From Bradyrhizobium sp. (GTDB lineage: Bacteria; Pseudomonadota; Alphaproteobacteria; Rhizobiales; Xanthobacteraceae), in the NCBI RefSeq assembly GCF_004799445.1, contig NZ_SSNA01000098.1, forward strand, positions 1-60,540: DNA of 60,540 bases, in the 5' to 3' direction. The notes under the pieces are model-generated. The model did no database searches. It was not told the DNA's origin and saw only the letters and a list, made by a program, of their open reading frames with translations. Every line of letters starts with the position of its first letter. Within the stretch, counting starts at the first letter, position 1. Of this stretch, positions 25,180 through 33,641 are shown in pieces. Position numbers and translations under genes: made by a program.

Positions 25180-26207
25180 GCGAGCGCTCCCCGCATCGCA
25201 AGCCGGCGACCTTCAAGCTCGGCGATCCCGGCGTGATCGTGATGGACGGCGACGATGCCAGCCGCCCCGCCCGCGGCACGGTCCACGTCACGCCGGAGTC
25301 CGACCCGGCTTTGCTGCCGGTCCCCCTCGAGGCCGAGGTCCTTCCCGCACCGCGGGGATTCCGCTGGGGGACGCTGTTCTGGAGCGCGGTCGGCGGACTG
25401 ACCCTGCTCGGCGTTGGCCTGGGCGTAACCCAGCTGATCGAGGATCTGTTTGCGCGCAGCGAAGGCCTCGGCTTTCTCGGTCTCGCCTTTGCCATTGCCG
25501 CCGCGCTGGCCTTTGTTGTCGTGGTCACGCGCGAGGCGTTCGGACTGATGCGGCTGGCGACGATCGAAAAACTGCATTTGCGCGCGATTGAAGTGCTCGC
25601 CAGCGACGATCGCGCCGAAAGCCGCGCCGTGGTGCAGGATCTTCTGAAGATCGCGCACCAGAATCCGCATCTGGCGCGGGCGCGCGCTGCGCTGGTGGGC
25701 CATGCCGACGACATCATCGATGGCGCCGACATGATCCGCCTCGCCGAGCGCGAATTGATGGCGCCGCTCGATTCCGAGGCGCGGCGCCTGATCTCACAGG
25801 CCGCCCAGCGCGTCTCGATCGTCACCGCCGTCAGCCCGCGCGCTCTGGTCGACGTGCTCTTCGTATTCGCCGCATCGCTTCGCCTGATCCGGCAATTGGC
25901 GCGGCTCTACGGCGGCCGGCCGGGCGCGCTCGGCATGATCCGCCTGATGCGCCATGTCATCTCGCATGTCGCCATCACCGGCGGCATGGCGGCCAGCGAC
26001 AGCCTGATCCAGCAGGTGCTCGGCCATGGGCTGGCGGCGAAACTGTCGCAGCGGCTCGGCGAAGGCGTGCTCAACGGCCTGTTGACGGCGCGGCTCGGGC
26101 TAGCCGCCGTCGACGTTACCCGGCCGCTGCCGTTCACCGCGCTGCCGCGGCCCGCGCTCACCGACCTCGCGAAGGATCTTTTGCGCAAGCGCGAGGGTGA
26201 GGAGTGA
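25176..26207 (+). CDS. ycjF: YcjF/TIGR01620-family membrane protein
   Basis: A 343-residue protein with a cytoplasmic N-terminus (about 60 residues, Pro/Asp-rich), two adjacent membrane segments (about 66-86 and 97-118), a cytoplasmic helical region with LATIEKLHLRAIEVLASDD, and a C-terminal DUF697-like part (RALVDVLFVFAASLRLIRQLA and GLGMIRL-like repeats). It is the constant partner of YcjX, and its start overlaps the ycjX stop. A family A repeat begins 20 bp downstream. Confidence 0.88.
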   Translation: MSERSPHRKPATFKLGDPGVIVMDGDDASRPARGTVHVTPESDPALLPVPLEAEVLPAPRGFRWGTLFWSAVGGLTLLGVGLGVTQLIEDLFARSEGLGFLGLAFAIAAALAFVVVVTREAFGLMRLATIEKLHLRAIEVLASDDRAESRAVVQDLLKIAHQNPHLARARAALVGHADDIIDGADMIRLAERELMAPLDSEARRLISQAAQRVSIVTAVSPRALVDVLFVFAASLRLIRQLARLYGGRPGALGMIRLMRHVISHVAITGGMAASDSLIQQVLGHGLAAKLSQRLGEGVLNGLLTARLGLAAVDVTRPLPFTALPRPALTDLAKDLLRKREGEE

Positions 26208-26211
26208 GTTC

Positions 26212-27960
26212 TTAGGTCCTGGATTTGGTCATTCCGGGACGGTTCGAAGGACCAGACCTCAGATGTGCACTGCACATCGGGGAATCTCGAGATTCTCCGA
26301 TGTGCAGTTGCACATCGTAGTTCGCGCCCTGCGCACCCCGGAATGACATCTTTCCGGCAGCAACGTGAAATGCTGGGCGAATTTCCCCCGCCAGTTCACG
26401 CCAGCGATAAAGCGGCGAGCCCTCGGGCGGTGAGAGCTCCGGTGTCCAGCCGGTGAATTTTTCCAGCGCGTAGGTGTCCATCACGATGCCGCGCCAGACG
26501 CGGTCGACCCGTTCCAGCGGCTCCCGGATCGCCGTCGTGGAGGCCCACAGCGGATTGGCAGGGTGATTGTAAGGCTCGCGCCCGACATAGAGGCCGGTGT
26601 GACCCCGGATCAAATTCATGTCGGGATCGCGAAAGCCGAGATACCGTCCGCGCTCGTTGATCTGGACCACCGGCAGGCGACCGCCGAAAAACCAGCGCAG
26701 CATCGCATAGGTCCGGTAGTCGGTGGTGGCGATCCAGGTCGCGCCGGTTTTTTGCAGTTCCAGCTTCGCCCGATCCACGATCGCCTCGTACCCAGCCTCG
26801 CCGCCGACCGGATCGGTCCGGCCGATGAAATTCCACGGCGACGCGACATAATAGAGAAACACGCCGGCGACAAAGGCGATGCCGCAGATGATCGCCAGCC
26901 TCGCCCAGGCGAACGACGATCTGACCAACGATTCCGGCCAGCCCTCCCCCCTGAGCATCGCAAGATTGATCGCGGCGGCGGCAAATCCAAACGGCCAGAT
27001 GAACATCGGCCAGGTATCGCCGACCCGCAAGCTCAGCGACTTCCACAGGAAATAACCGAAGGGAACGATCACCGCGGTCGATAACAAAATGGCCACGGCG
27101 TCGCCTCGGCGGTAACCGCGCCACGCCGTCAACGCGACCCCGGTCAGCACCACCGGCAGCAGGATGAATCCGACCAGCCCGAATTGCAGGCCGATGAATT
27201 CGCCGAGCGTGCGCAGCGACCATTCATGCGTCGCGATCGCGCGCACCAGCTGGAAGCGGAACGACGCCCAGTCGTGCTGCATGTTCCAGACCAGGACCGG
27301 CAGGAACAGCACCAACGCGATCAGCGCCGCCAGCCACGGATAGGGGCTGCGCAGCCAGCGCCCGCGCCAGCGCGGCACCAGCATGAACGCCGCTACCGCC
27401 GGAAGCAGCAGGCCGGCGGTGAATTTCGACAGCAATGCCAGCCCCGCGAAGGCGCCCGCGGCAAGCCACCAGCGCCCATCGTCGCTCTCGGTGAGCCGAA
27501 CCAGTGCCCACACCATGGCGGTGGCAAATGGAATTAGCGCGACGTCGGGCGAGACCTTGGCCATCAGCAGACCGTAGTAGAGTGCGGCTTCCGGCATCAG
27601 GACCGCGATCACCACCGCGCGGCAATCATGCGTCACGCGCCGGACGATGTCGGCGATGAGCAGTTGCATCACCCCCATCGCCAGCACGCCGGCAAAGCGC
27701 ACCCCGAAATTGGTGTCGCCGAAGATCGCGGTGCCGAACCGGATGAACCACGCAATCATCGGCGGGTGATCGAGGAAGGAAAGCACGCTCTCCTTCGACC
27801 AGGTCCAGTAATAAGCCTCGTCGGTGCGCAGATCGAGCAGGCTGGCGTAGATCACCCGCAACGCCGTCAGTGCGGCGATCAGCGCGGCCACGGCAAGCCG
27901 TCGCCGAAAGGCGGAATGGTCCGGCCTGGCGGGGCCAATGTCGGGAGGCGCAATCGTCAC
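26212..27960 (-). CDS. ArnT/PMT-family membrane glycosyltransferase with repeat-derived tail
   Basis: A 582-residue integral membrane protein that would transfer a sugar from a polyprenyl-phosphate donor in the periplasm. The family signature is near the N-terminus: LRTDEAYYWTWSKE with the catalytic Asp/Glu, then FLDHPPMIAWFIR. About ten hydrophobic segments follow, with a periplasmic domain after residue 390. The start is GTG at 27960 with GGGGAG upstream. The final 45 or so residues (from about 538, KMSFRGAQGANYD on) are translated from palindromic repeat A copy 3. The original stop is therefore lost and the tail is foreign to the family. Acceptor unknown. Confidence 0.88.
   Translation of the reverse strand: MTIAPPDIGPARPDHSAFRRRLAVAALIAALTALRVIYASLLDLRTDEAYYWTWSKESVLSFLDHPPMIAWFIRFGTAIFGDTNFGVRFAGVLAMGVMQLLIADIVRRVTHDCRAVVIAVLMPEAALYYGLLMAKVSPDVALIPFATAMVWALVRLTESDDGRWWLAAGAFAGLALLSKFTAGLLLPAVAAFMLVPRWRGRWLRSPYPWLAALIALVLFLPVLVWNMQHDWASFRFQLVRAIATHEWSLRTLGEFIGLQFGLVGFILLPVVLTGVALTAWRGYRRGDAVAILLSTAVIVPFGYFLWKSLSLRVGDTWPMFIWPFGFAAAAINLAMLRGEGWPESLVRSSFAWARLAIICGIAFVAGVFLYYVASPWNFIGRTDPVGGEAGYEAIVDRAKLELQKTGATWIATTDYRTYAMLRWFFGGRLPVVQINERGRYLGFRDPDMNLIRGHTGLYVGREPYNHPANPLWASTTAIREPLERVDRVWRGIVMDTYALEKFTGWTPELSPPEGSPLYRWRELAGEIRPAFHVAAGKMSFRGAQGANYDVQLHIGESRDSPMCSAHLRSGPSNRPGMTKSRT
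26228..26347. repeat. Palindromic repeat family A, copy 3, inside a coding frame
   Basis: Ends GTCATTCCGGGA and CCCGGAATGAC. It contains the CTCGAG-centred core and, on both sides of it, GATGTGCA palindromes like those of copy 2. Read on the minus strand, it forms the C-terminus of the glycosyltransferase. Confidence 0.85.
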
Positions 27961-28083
27961 GGTGCTTTCTCCCCGACTCTCCCGGAGGTGTCAACGTGTT
28001 CACACCCTCTCCGTCGTCCCGACCAACGCCAGGACCACTTCTCGCTTGCGGAATTAAACGCTAGTTTCGCGGGTCTATCGTAG

Positions 28084-29826
28084 ATGCAACGGATCCGCAT
28101 GACTGCATTTGACACGGCCCAGCTCGGAAAACTCGTTCGCGGCGTCAGCCTGCGGCAGATCCGTCTGGTCTGCGGGCTGGTGCTGTTTACCTATCTGGTC
28201 AGCCATTTCCTCAACCACGCGCTCGGCAATATCTCGCTTGATGCGCTGGCATGGGGCGTCCATTACCACGTCCTGTTCTGGCAGTTTCTGCCGGTCGCGA
28301 TCATTTTTTACACTGCCGCGCTGCTTCACGCCGGTCTCGGGATCTGGGCGCTTTACGAGCGCCGGCAATTTCGCTGGAAGGCGATCGAGCCGCTGCAGCT
28401 CGTGCTCGGCCTGAGCATTCCGGCGCTCGTCGTTGCCCACATCGCCGGCGTGCGGCTCGGCCACACCCTGTTCGGACAGACAAAGCTCTATCCGCAAGTG
28501 CTCTACGGCTACTGGGTGGTATGGCCTTTCCGAGTCTGGCTGATCTTATCGGTGCTGGTCGTCGCCTGGATCCATGGCAGCATCGGTCTTTATTTCTGGC
28601 TGCGGATGAAGGCGTTCTTCAAACCCGCAGCACCCTTCCTGCTGGCCGCGGCGGTGCTGGTGCCGACGCTGGCCTTGCTCGGTCTCTACCAGGGCGGACG
28701 AAGCGTCGCCAAGGAAAGCACCAGCGCCGAATGGCGGACGACCAATCTGTCGCAAGACAAGGTCGGCACGCCGGCCGAGCAGAACGTGCTGGAAAGCATC
28801 ACCGATGATTTCCTGATCGGCTATCTCGGCCTGATCGGATTTGTCCTGGCCGCACGGGGCGTGCGCGCCCTCAACGAGCGGCGCGGCGGCATGATCAGCC
28901 TGTCCTATGGCAATGGCCGCACGGTCCGGGTGCCGAAGGGCCTTTCCGTGCTGGAAGCGAGCCTGCGCCACCAGGTCCCGCATGCCAGCGTCTGCGGCGG
29001 CCGCGCCCGCTGCTCGACCTGCCGCATTCGCGTGATCGGTGACTGCGCCATGCTGCCGGAGCCATCCAATCGCGAAGCCTTCGTGCTCAACCGGGTCGGC
29101 ACCGGAGCGGATCCGGCCATTCGGCTGGCCTGCCAGCTCAGGCCCGAGACCGATATTTCCTTCTTCCAGATTTTCATGCCGCAGACCGCGGCCGCCTCAG
29201 GCCCCTCACATATCGGCGAGGAGCGCTACCTCGTCAGCATGTTCGTGGACATGCGCGGCTCGACCAAACTCGCGGAACACCGGCTGCCGTTCGATACGGT
29301 GTTCGTCGTCAACCGCTTCCTCGGCGCCGTATCGCAGGCCGTGATCGAATGCGGCGGCCAGCCCAACCAGTTTCTCGGCGACGGGCAGTTGGCGCTGTTC
29401 GGACTTGCCACCAATCGGCAAACCGCCTGCCGGCAAGCGCTGAAGGCGGCGGCGATGATTGCCGCCAATGTCGATGAACTGAATCAATTTCTCCAGCACG
29501 ATCTGCGCGAGCCGATCCGCTTCGGCATTGGCATTCACAGCGGCGAGGTGATCGTCGGCGACATCGGCTACCGCGATCACATGGTATTCACCGCGCTCGG
29601 CGACGCGGTCAACGTCGCAGCACGGCTGCAGGACATGACCAAAAATCTCGGATGTGAAGCCATCCTGTCGGACGAGGTCCGGGCCACGGCCGGCCTTGCA
29701 GCCGATGCGCTGCCGCGGCAGGAAGTGGACATCCGTGGCCGCAATGAGCCGATGATTGTTCGTACTGTCGCAAGCACAAATGTGCTGTCGGCGTTGCTCG
29801 ATGACGTAAAGCCTGCGGCTGCTTAA
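28084..29826 (+). CDS. Class III adenylate cyclase fused to haem-type membrane domain and 2Fe-2S ferredoxin
   Basis: A 580-residue membrane protein. Residues 1-262 hold six membrane segments with His-rich motifs (SHFLNHALG, GVHYHV, ALLHAG, VAHIAG, AWIHGS), resembling the cytochrome b subunits of succinate dehydrogenase, so haem b binding is likely. Residues 270-365 form an adrenodoxin-type 2Fe-2S domain with Cys304, 310, 313 and 350 (C-x5-C-x2-C-x36-C). Residues 375-560 are a class III cyclase: metal Asp in MFVDMRGSTKLAEHR, second Asp in FLGDGQLALFG, and ALGDAVNVAARLQ with the transition-state Asn and Arg. The Lys that normally selects adenine is Gln here (NQFLGD). It probably makes cAMP in response to quinone or cellular redox state. 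It is a single gene, divergent from the glycosyltransferase. Confidence 0.88.
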   Translation: MQRIRMTAFDTAQLGKLVRGVSLRQIRLVCGLVLFTYLVSHFLNHALGNISLDALAWGVHYHVLFWQFLPVAIIFYTAALLHAGLGIWALYERRQFRWKAIEPLQLVLGLSIPALVVAHIAGVRLGHTLFGQTKLYPQVLYGYWVVWPFRVWLILSVLVVAWIHGSIGLYFWLRMKAFFKPAAPFLLAAAVLVPTLALLGLYQGGRSVAKESTSAEWRTTNLSQDKVGTPAEQNVLESITDDFLIGYLGLIGFVLAARGVRALNERRGGMISLSYGNGRTVRVPKGLSVLEASLRHQVPHASVCGGRARCSTCRIRVIGDCAMLPEPSNREAFVLNRVGTGADPAIRLACQLRPETDISFFQIFMPQTAAASGPSHIGEERYLVSMFVDMRGSTKLAEHRLPFDTVFVVNRFLGAVSQAVIECGGQPNQFLGDGQLALFGLATNRQTACRQALKAAAMIAANVDELNQFLQHDLREPIRFGIGIHSGEVIVGDIGYRDHMVFTALGDAVNVAARLQDMTKNLGCEAILSDEVRATAGLAADALPRQEVDIRGRNEPMIVRTVASTNVLSALLDDVKPAAA

Positions 29827-30015
29827 CGACGCCATCTTAACGACGTCAGGTCGATACGTGATCTGGCGCACATCTGAATAACCATTCAGAAAAATCTCCC
29901 TGAACTGCCATCGAATTTCTCGAACCCCGCTCCTCGGGGGTGCGACTGATGGGCGATGGGTAAGACTGAAAACTACAACCCGCGCCTCTCGCGCATCGCT
30001 AAAAGGAGAACGACC

Positions 30016-30267
30016 ATGTTACGTAAACTCACTCTCGCTCTTGTCGCCGCAGCTACTCTCAGCGCAGTAGCGCTGGCTCCCTCCGCCGCTTCCGCAAAGC
30101 CCTGGGGCGGCGGATGGGGCTGGGGCGGCGGCTTTCATCATCATCACTTCGGCGGCTTCGGTATCGGCTATGCCGGCGACTATGACGACGGCGGATGCTA
30201 TGTGACGCGCCGCGTGATGACCCCGTTCGGTTATCGCCTGCGCACCGTCAATACCTGCGGCTATTGA
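30016..30267 (+). CDS. Small exported Gly/His/Tyr-rich protein
   Basis: An 83-residue protein. The ATG at 30016 follows AAGGAG by seven bases. A signal peptide runs to about residue 28 (SAASAKP). The mature part begins with Gly/Trp repeats and HHHH, which could bind metal, then ends in a Cys pair (GGCYVTRRVMTPFGYRLRTV and NTCGY). Such small sequences are frequent in Bradyrhizobium and of unknown role. A strong terminator follows 27 bp after the stop, so it is monocistronic. Confidence 0.75.
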   Translation: MLRKLTLALVAAATLSAVALAPSAASAKPWGGGWGWGGGFHHHHFGGFGIGYAGDYDDGGCYVTRRVMTPFGYRLRTVNTCGY

Positions 30268-30294
30268 TCGAAGTCAGCTTCGCTCAAGCAAGAG

Positions 30295-30330
30295 CCCCGG
30301 CCGCACACCAGCGGCCGGGGTTTTGTATTT
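30295..30330 (+). terminator. Intrinsic terminator
   Basis: Perfect 10-bp stem CCCCGGCCGC (30295-30304) with GCGGCCGGGG (30311-30320), loop ACACCA, then TTTTGTATTT. Confidence 0.9.
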
Positions 30331-30570
30331 TGCTGTCCCAATGAAAGCGTCCCGTCATAGTGATCTGGGCCGGCCGGTTGCTGCATCGCAGCGTCCTGGG
30401 CGCTTTCGAAAGCATAAATCAACTCGGAATTGACTTACGCCGTGGCAATGCGACTATCGCGCGGGCTCCATTTAGCAAAATCGACTACCGGTTCGGCGAA
30501 AATGGGTAGCCACAAATCACCGAATCCGGCCACCGCCGGCATCGGCAGAAAAGCTTCAGGGGGAGAGGCG

Positions 30571-31776
30571 ATGCTCGACAGACGGGAGTTGCTCAAACGC
30601 GCCGGCATCGCGGCGCTTGCGACAGGTTTGGGCCCGGCCAGGGCGTTCGCCCTCGACCCCACCGTGGTGCTGCCATTCGACAACGGCAAACGGCCGCTGG
30701 TAAAATATCCACAAAAGCGCCCGATGATCGTCCTGACCAGCCGGCCGCCGCAGCTCGAGACGCCATTCTCCGTGTTCGACGACGGCCCGATCACAGCGAA
30801 TGATGCTTTTTTCGTGCGCTATCATCTGGCCGGCATCCCCTACACCATCGATCCCGACAAATTCACGCTGGCGATCAAAGGCAAGGTCGATCGTCCGCTC
30901 AGCCTCTCCCTTAAGGACATACGCAAGCTGCCGGCGGTCGAACTGGTCGCGGTCAATCAATGCTCGGGCAACAGCCGCGGATTTTTCGAGCCGCGCGTCG
31001 CCGGCGGTCAATTGGGCAATGGCGCGATGGGCAATGCGCGCTGGCGCGGCGTGCCGCTGAAGACCGTGCTCGACATGGCCGGCGTGCAGCAGGGCGCAAG
31101 ACAGGTCACCCTCAACGGAATGGATGGACCGGTGATGGATACGACGCCTGATTTCGTCAAGGCGCTCGATATCGACCATGCGCGCGACGGCGAGGTGATG
31201 CTGGCCTACGGCATGAACGGCGAGGACCTGCCATTTCTCAACGGCTTTCCGCTGCGCCTGGTGGTGCCCGGCTATTACGGCACCTATTGGGTCAAGCACC
31301 TCAACGAAATCACGGTGATCGATAGTGTGTTCGACGGCTTCTGGATGAAATCCGCCTACCGGATTCCGGACACGCCCTGCAACTGCGTCGAGCCGGGCAC
31401 CGCGCCGAAAGCGACGATCCCGATCAACCGCTTCACGGTCCGCTCCTTCTTCACCAATGTGAGCAATGACGGAAAACTGAAAGCCCGCAAGACGACGAAA
31501 CTGAAGGGGATCGCCTTCGACGGCGGCAAGGGCATCAAGGAGGTCGCGGTCTCGACCGACAATGGCGAGACCTGGACACCGGCCAAGCTCGGCAAGGATC
31601 TCGGCAAATATTCGTTCCGCGAATGGACGTTGCCGGTGAAACTGGTCCCCGGCTTCTATGACTTGCGGGTTCGCGCGACCAACAATGCCGACGACACGCA
31701 GCCGATCGAGCCACGATGGAATCCGGCGGGCTATTTGCGCAACGTCGTCGAAACCGTTCGCGTCACCGCGGCGTGA
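30571..31776 (+). CDS. sorA: Sulfite dehydrogenase molybdenum subunit (SorA-like)
   Basis: A 401-residue periplasmic molybdopterin enzyme of the sulfite oxidase family. The ATG at 30571 follows GGGGGAGAGGC. A Tat signal (DRRELLKRAGIAALATG) ends near residue 28. The molybdenum ligand is Cys131 in AVNQCSGNSRGFF, followed by GNARWRGVPLKTVLD, and the C-terminal dimerisation domain contains STDNGETWTPA. The small c-type cytochrome gene 11 bp downstream is the expected electron acceptor, as in SorAB. The pair oxidises sulfite to sulfate. Transcription upstream may use TTGACT at 30430, with a weak -10. Confidence 0.9.
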   Translation: MLDRRELLKRAGIAALATGLGPARAFALDPTVVLPFDNGKRPLVKYPQKRPMIVLTSRPPQLETPFSVFDDGPITANDAFFVRYHLAGIPYTIDPDKFTLAIKGKVDRPLSLSLKDIRKLPAVELVAVNQCSGNSRGFFEPRVAGGQLGNGAMGNARWRGVPLKTVLDMAGVQQGARQVTLNGMDGPVMDTTPDFVKALDIDHARDGEVMLAYGMNGEDLPFLNGFPLRLVVPGYYGTYWVKHLNEITVIDSVFDGFWMKSAYRIPDTPCNCVEPGTAPKATIPINRFTVRSFFTNVSNDGKLKARKTTKLKGIAFDGGKGIKEVAVSTDNGETWTPAKLGKDLGKYSFREWTLPVKLVPGFYDLRVRATNNADDTQPIEPRWNPAGYLRNVVETVRVTAA

Positions 31777-31787
31777 GGAGACATGTC

Positions 31788-32108
31788 ATGACACGCCGGC
31801 TTGCTCTTCCCCTGCTCGCCACCGCGGCCATCTCGGCCCTGGGTCTGGGTGCAGTAATCGCCGCGCCGGTTTCCTACAAGCTTCCGGACGAAACGGCCGC
31901 CTTCAAGCCGGGGCCAAATCTCGAGGTGGTGCAGAACAACTGCACGGGCTGCCACTCCGCCGACTATATCGCCATCCAGCCGCGCGGGCCGAAATACAAG
32001 ACGGATTTCTGGAAGGCTGAAGTCACCAAGATGATCAAGGTCTACGGCGCGCCGATCGACGAAGCGGACGTTGCCAGGATCGTCGATTATCTCGCCGCGA
32101 CCTATTAG
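31788..32108 (+). CDS. sorB: c-type cytochrome, sulfite dehydrogenase subunit (SorB-like)
   Basis: A 106-residue periplasmic monohaem cytochrome. The start ATG (31788) has GAGGAG just upstream. The signal peptide covers about 1-26. The haem site is NNCTGCHSADYI (Cys52, Cys55, His56), and a Met ligand is likely in VTKMIKVYG. It is co-transcribed with the molybdenum subunit and passes electrons from sulfite to the respiratory chain. Confidence 0.9.
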   Translation: MTRRLALPLLATAAISALGLGAVIAAPVSYKLPDETAAFKPGPNLEVVQNNCTGCHSADYIAIQPRGPKYKTDFWKAEVTKMIKVYGAPIDEADVARIVDYLAATY

Positions 32109-32282
32109 GAGATTTGCAACCAAGGCGGACAGCGGTTTGCGTAAAGCAAAAAGCAAACGTCTCGGTTCTGATTCGATCAACGGATCAAGCCCGGGTAGCA
32201 GCGGGGCCGTTCCCGCGATGGAACGGCACCCGCTTGCAATTCCCAGGTCTTGCAATTCCCAAGTCAGGATCAGTTGTCGGGA

Positions 32283-32606
32283 TCAGTTGAAAGTGGCGTG
32301 ACCGTTGCTGTAGTAGCGGCCGTCGTAGTCGTAGTAACTGCCGTCGTTCCCGCCGTCGTAGCCATATGAATCGCCATAATAGCCGGGGCCGCCATTGTAG
32401 CCGTAGACCCCGCCCAGCACTGCGCCTCCGATCAGGCCAGCCGCAACACCGGCTCCGATGCCGCCGCCACGGAATCCACCGCCTCCGAAGTGAGCGCCGC
32501 CACCATGGTAACCTCCACCACCGTGACCGCCTCGTGCGAGCGCCGGAGACGCTGCGGCCAACGCAGCCGCAAGACAGATCGCGCCTAAAGTCCTAAATTT
32601 GGTCAT
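32283..32606 (-). CDS. Small exported Gly/Tyr-rich protein
   Basis: A 107-residue protein with a signal peptide (AICLAAALAAASPALARGG). A His/Gly-rich segment follows (HGGGGYHGGG), then a hydrophobic Gly-zipper (GIGAGVAAGLIGGAVLGGV) that may insert in a membrane, and an Asp/Tyr/Gly tail. GGAG lies eight bases upstream of the ATG. The stop codon sits inside a short tandem duplication (32267-32289). Function unknown; such proteins are common in rhizobia. Confidence 0.75.
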   Translation of the reverse strand: MTKFRTLGAICLAAALAAASPALARGGHGGGGYHGGGAHFGGGGFRGGGIGAGVAAGLIGGAVLGGVYGYNGGPGYYGDSYGYDGGNDGSYYDYDGRYYSNGHATFN

Positions 32607-33110
32607 ATGATTTTCTCCATGAGTAAAGCTATGGAGAGAAACGGGGCGTTCACCGCCTTTGTTCCGGACAGATCCAAAGATGACGAAGGTTTCATCTCCT
32701 GTTCCAGGGCAGAAAAGGCAGCTATCACCGGAACCAACGGGGCAACCGGCGAACGGGAGTATTCAGCCGGCGATCCGGCCCCCGGCCGCCTCTACCCGAT
32801 AGCGTTCTTGAAGGTGAAAATTTGATTCCAAATTGAAGGAAGCCATCCAGCGTGACGCAAGTCACAAGCCCAATCCCGGCTCGCTCGAAAAACCATAACC
32901 GGCCGCATTTTTCGAGCGTTCACAGCGCGAAATCCTCGCAAAACGGCCAAAAAGCTGCAAATGCGCCGCGATAATGATCGTTTTATGCCGAAATCCCCCT
33001 GACGTTTAAGCTATCAAGCGCGCGCCATACCGCGTATCGTATTGGTCGGACATGGCGGTTTGCGGGGACCGGGAGTCCACTTTTGTTTTTGATCCTGCGG
33101 AGACGACGTG
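32607..33110. other. Intergenic region upstream of the cold-shock gene
   Basis: About 500 bp without a gene. It contains one palindrome, GTGAC-N4-GTCAC (32852-32865), which resembles a site for a CRP/FNR-type regulator but lies some 250 bp from either gene. The last part should be the cspA promoter and 5' leader. Nothing else is recognisable. Confidence 0.4.
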
Positions 33111-33311
33111 ATGGCTAAAGGTACTGTGAAGTGGTTCAACGCGACCAAGGGCTTCGGATTCATTCAGCCCTCGAGCGGCGGCAAAGACGTTTTTGTCCAT
33201 ATTTCGGCAGTCGAGAAAGCTGGCCTTTCGACGCTTAACGAAGGACAGACGGTGGAATACGAAGAAGTTGCCAATCGCGGCAAGACATCGGCCGAGAATC
33301 TCAAGGTTTGA
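33111..33311 (+). CDS. cspA: Cold-shock protein
   Basis: A 66-residue single-domain nucleic-acid chaperone. The RNA-binding motifs are KGFGFIQP and DVFVHISAV, and the family start [10 protein letters not shown] is exact. The ATG at 33111 is preceded by GGAG; a GTG one codon earlier is less likely. It binds single-stranded RNA and DNA and melts mRNA structure. The long upstream region may carry a temperature-responsive leader, as in other csp genes, but I cannot define one. Confidence 0.95.
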   Translation: MAKGTVKWFNATKGFGFIQPSSGGKDVFVHISAVEKAGLSTLNEGQTVEYEEVANRGKTSAENLKV

Positions 33312-33346
33312 TCCGAGAGCGCGGTCGATAGCAGCGCACTCTCGGA
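33312..33346 (+). terminator. Hairpin after cold-shock gene
   Basis: TCCGAGAG (33312-33319) pairs with CTCTCGGA (33339-33346) directly after the stop codon. There is no T-run, so it may stabilise the transcript or assist termination rather than act alone. Confidence 0.35.
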
Positions 33347-33641
33347 GGCGATCCGGGAGTGGGGCTTCAGCAAGAACCCCAAGCAAACAGATTTCAACTG
33401 GCAGGAGCGGGAACGCTCTTGCGCATTTTTGAGTCGGCGCAGAACGCGCCGGTTCGAATGCCCGATACCTTTGACCCATTCTCCGACATTCCCAACCTCC
33501 GGTGGCAGCACGCTGCCCGCGGCAGGCTTTGCGTCGATCGCACGCCCGATGATTGAACACGCCTCGTCGTGACGCCAAACCGCCGATTCCTTTGAGTTCG
33601 GCTTGATTGTATGCTTGGCGGATCTTGCGCCGGGGCATGCG
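33347..33641. other. Gap between cspA and putA
   Basis: About 295 bp in which I see no gene, repeat or regulatory element beyond the expected putA promoter. Confidence 0.4.

Noticed and set aside
32852..32865. Palindrome GTGAC-N4-GTCAC as a CRP/FNR or FixK site
   Set aside because: It lacks the TTG/CAA ends of the FixK consensus and is about 250 bp from either flanking gene, so the evidence is too weak for a site call.
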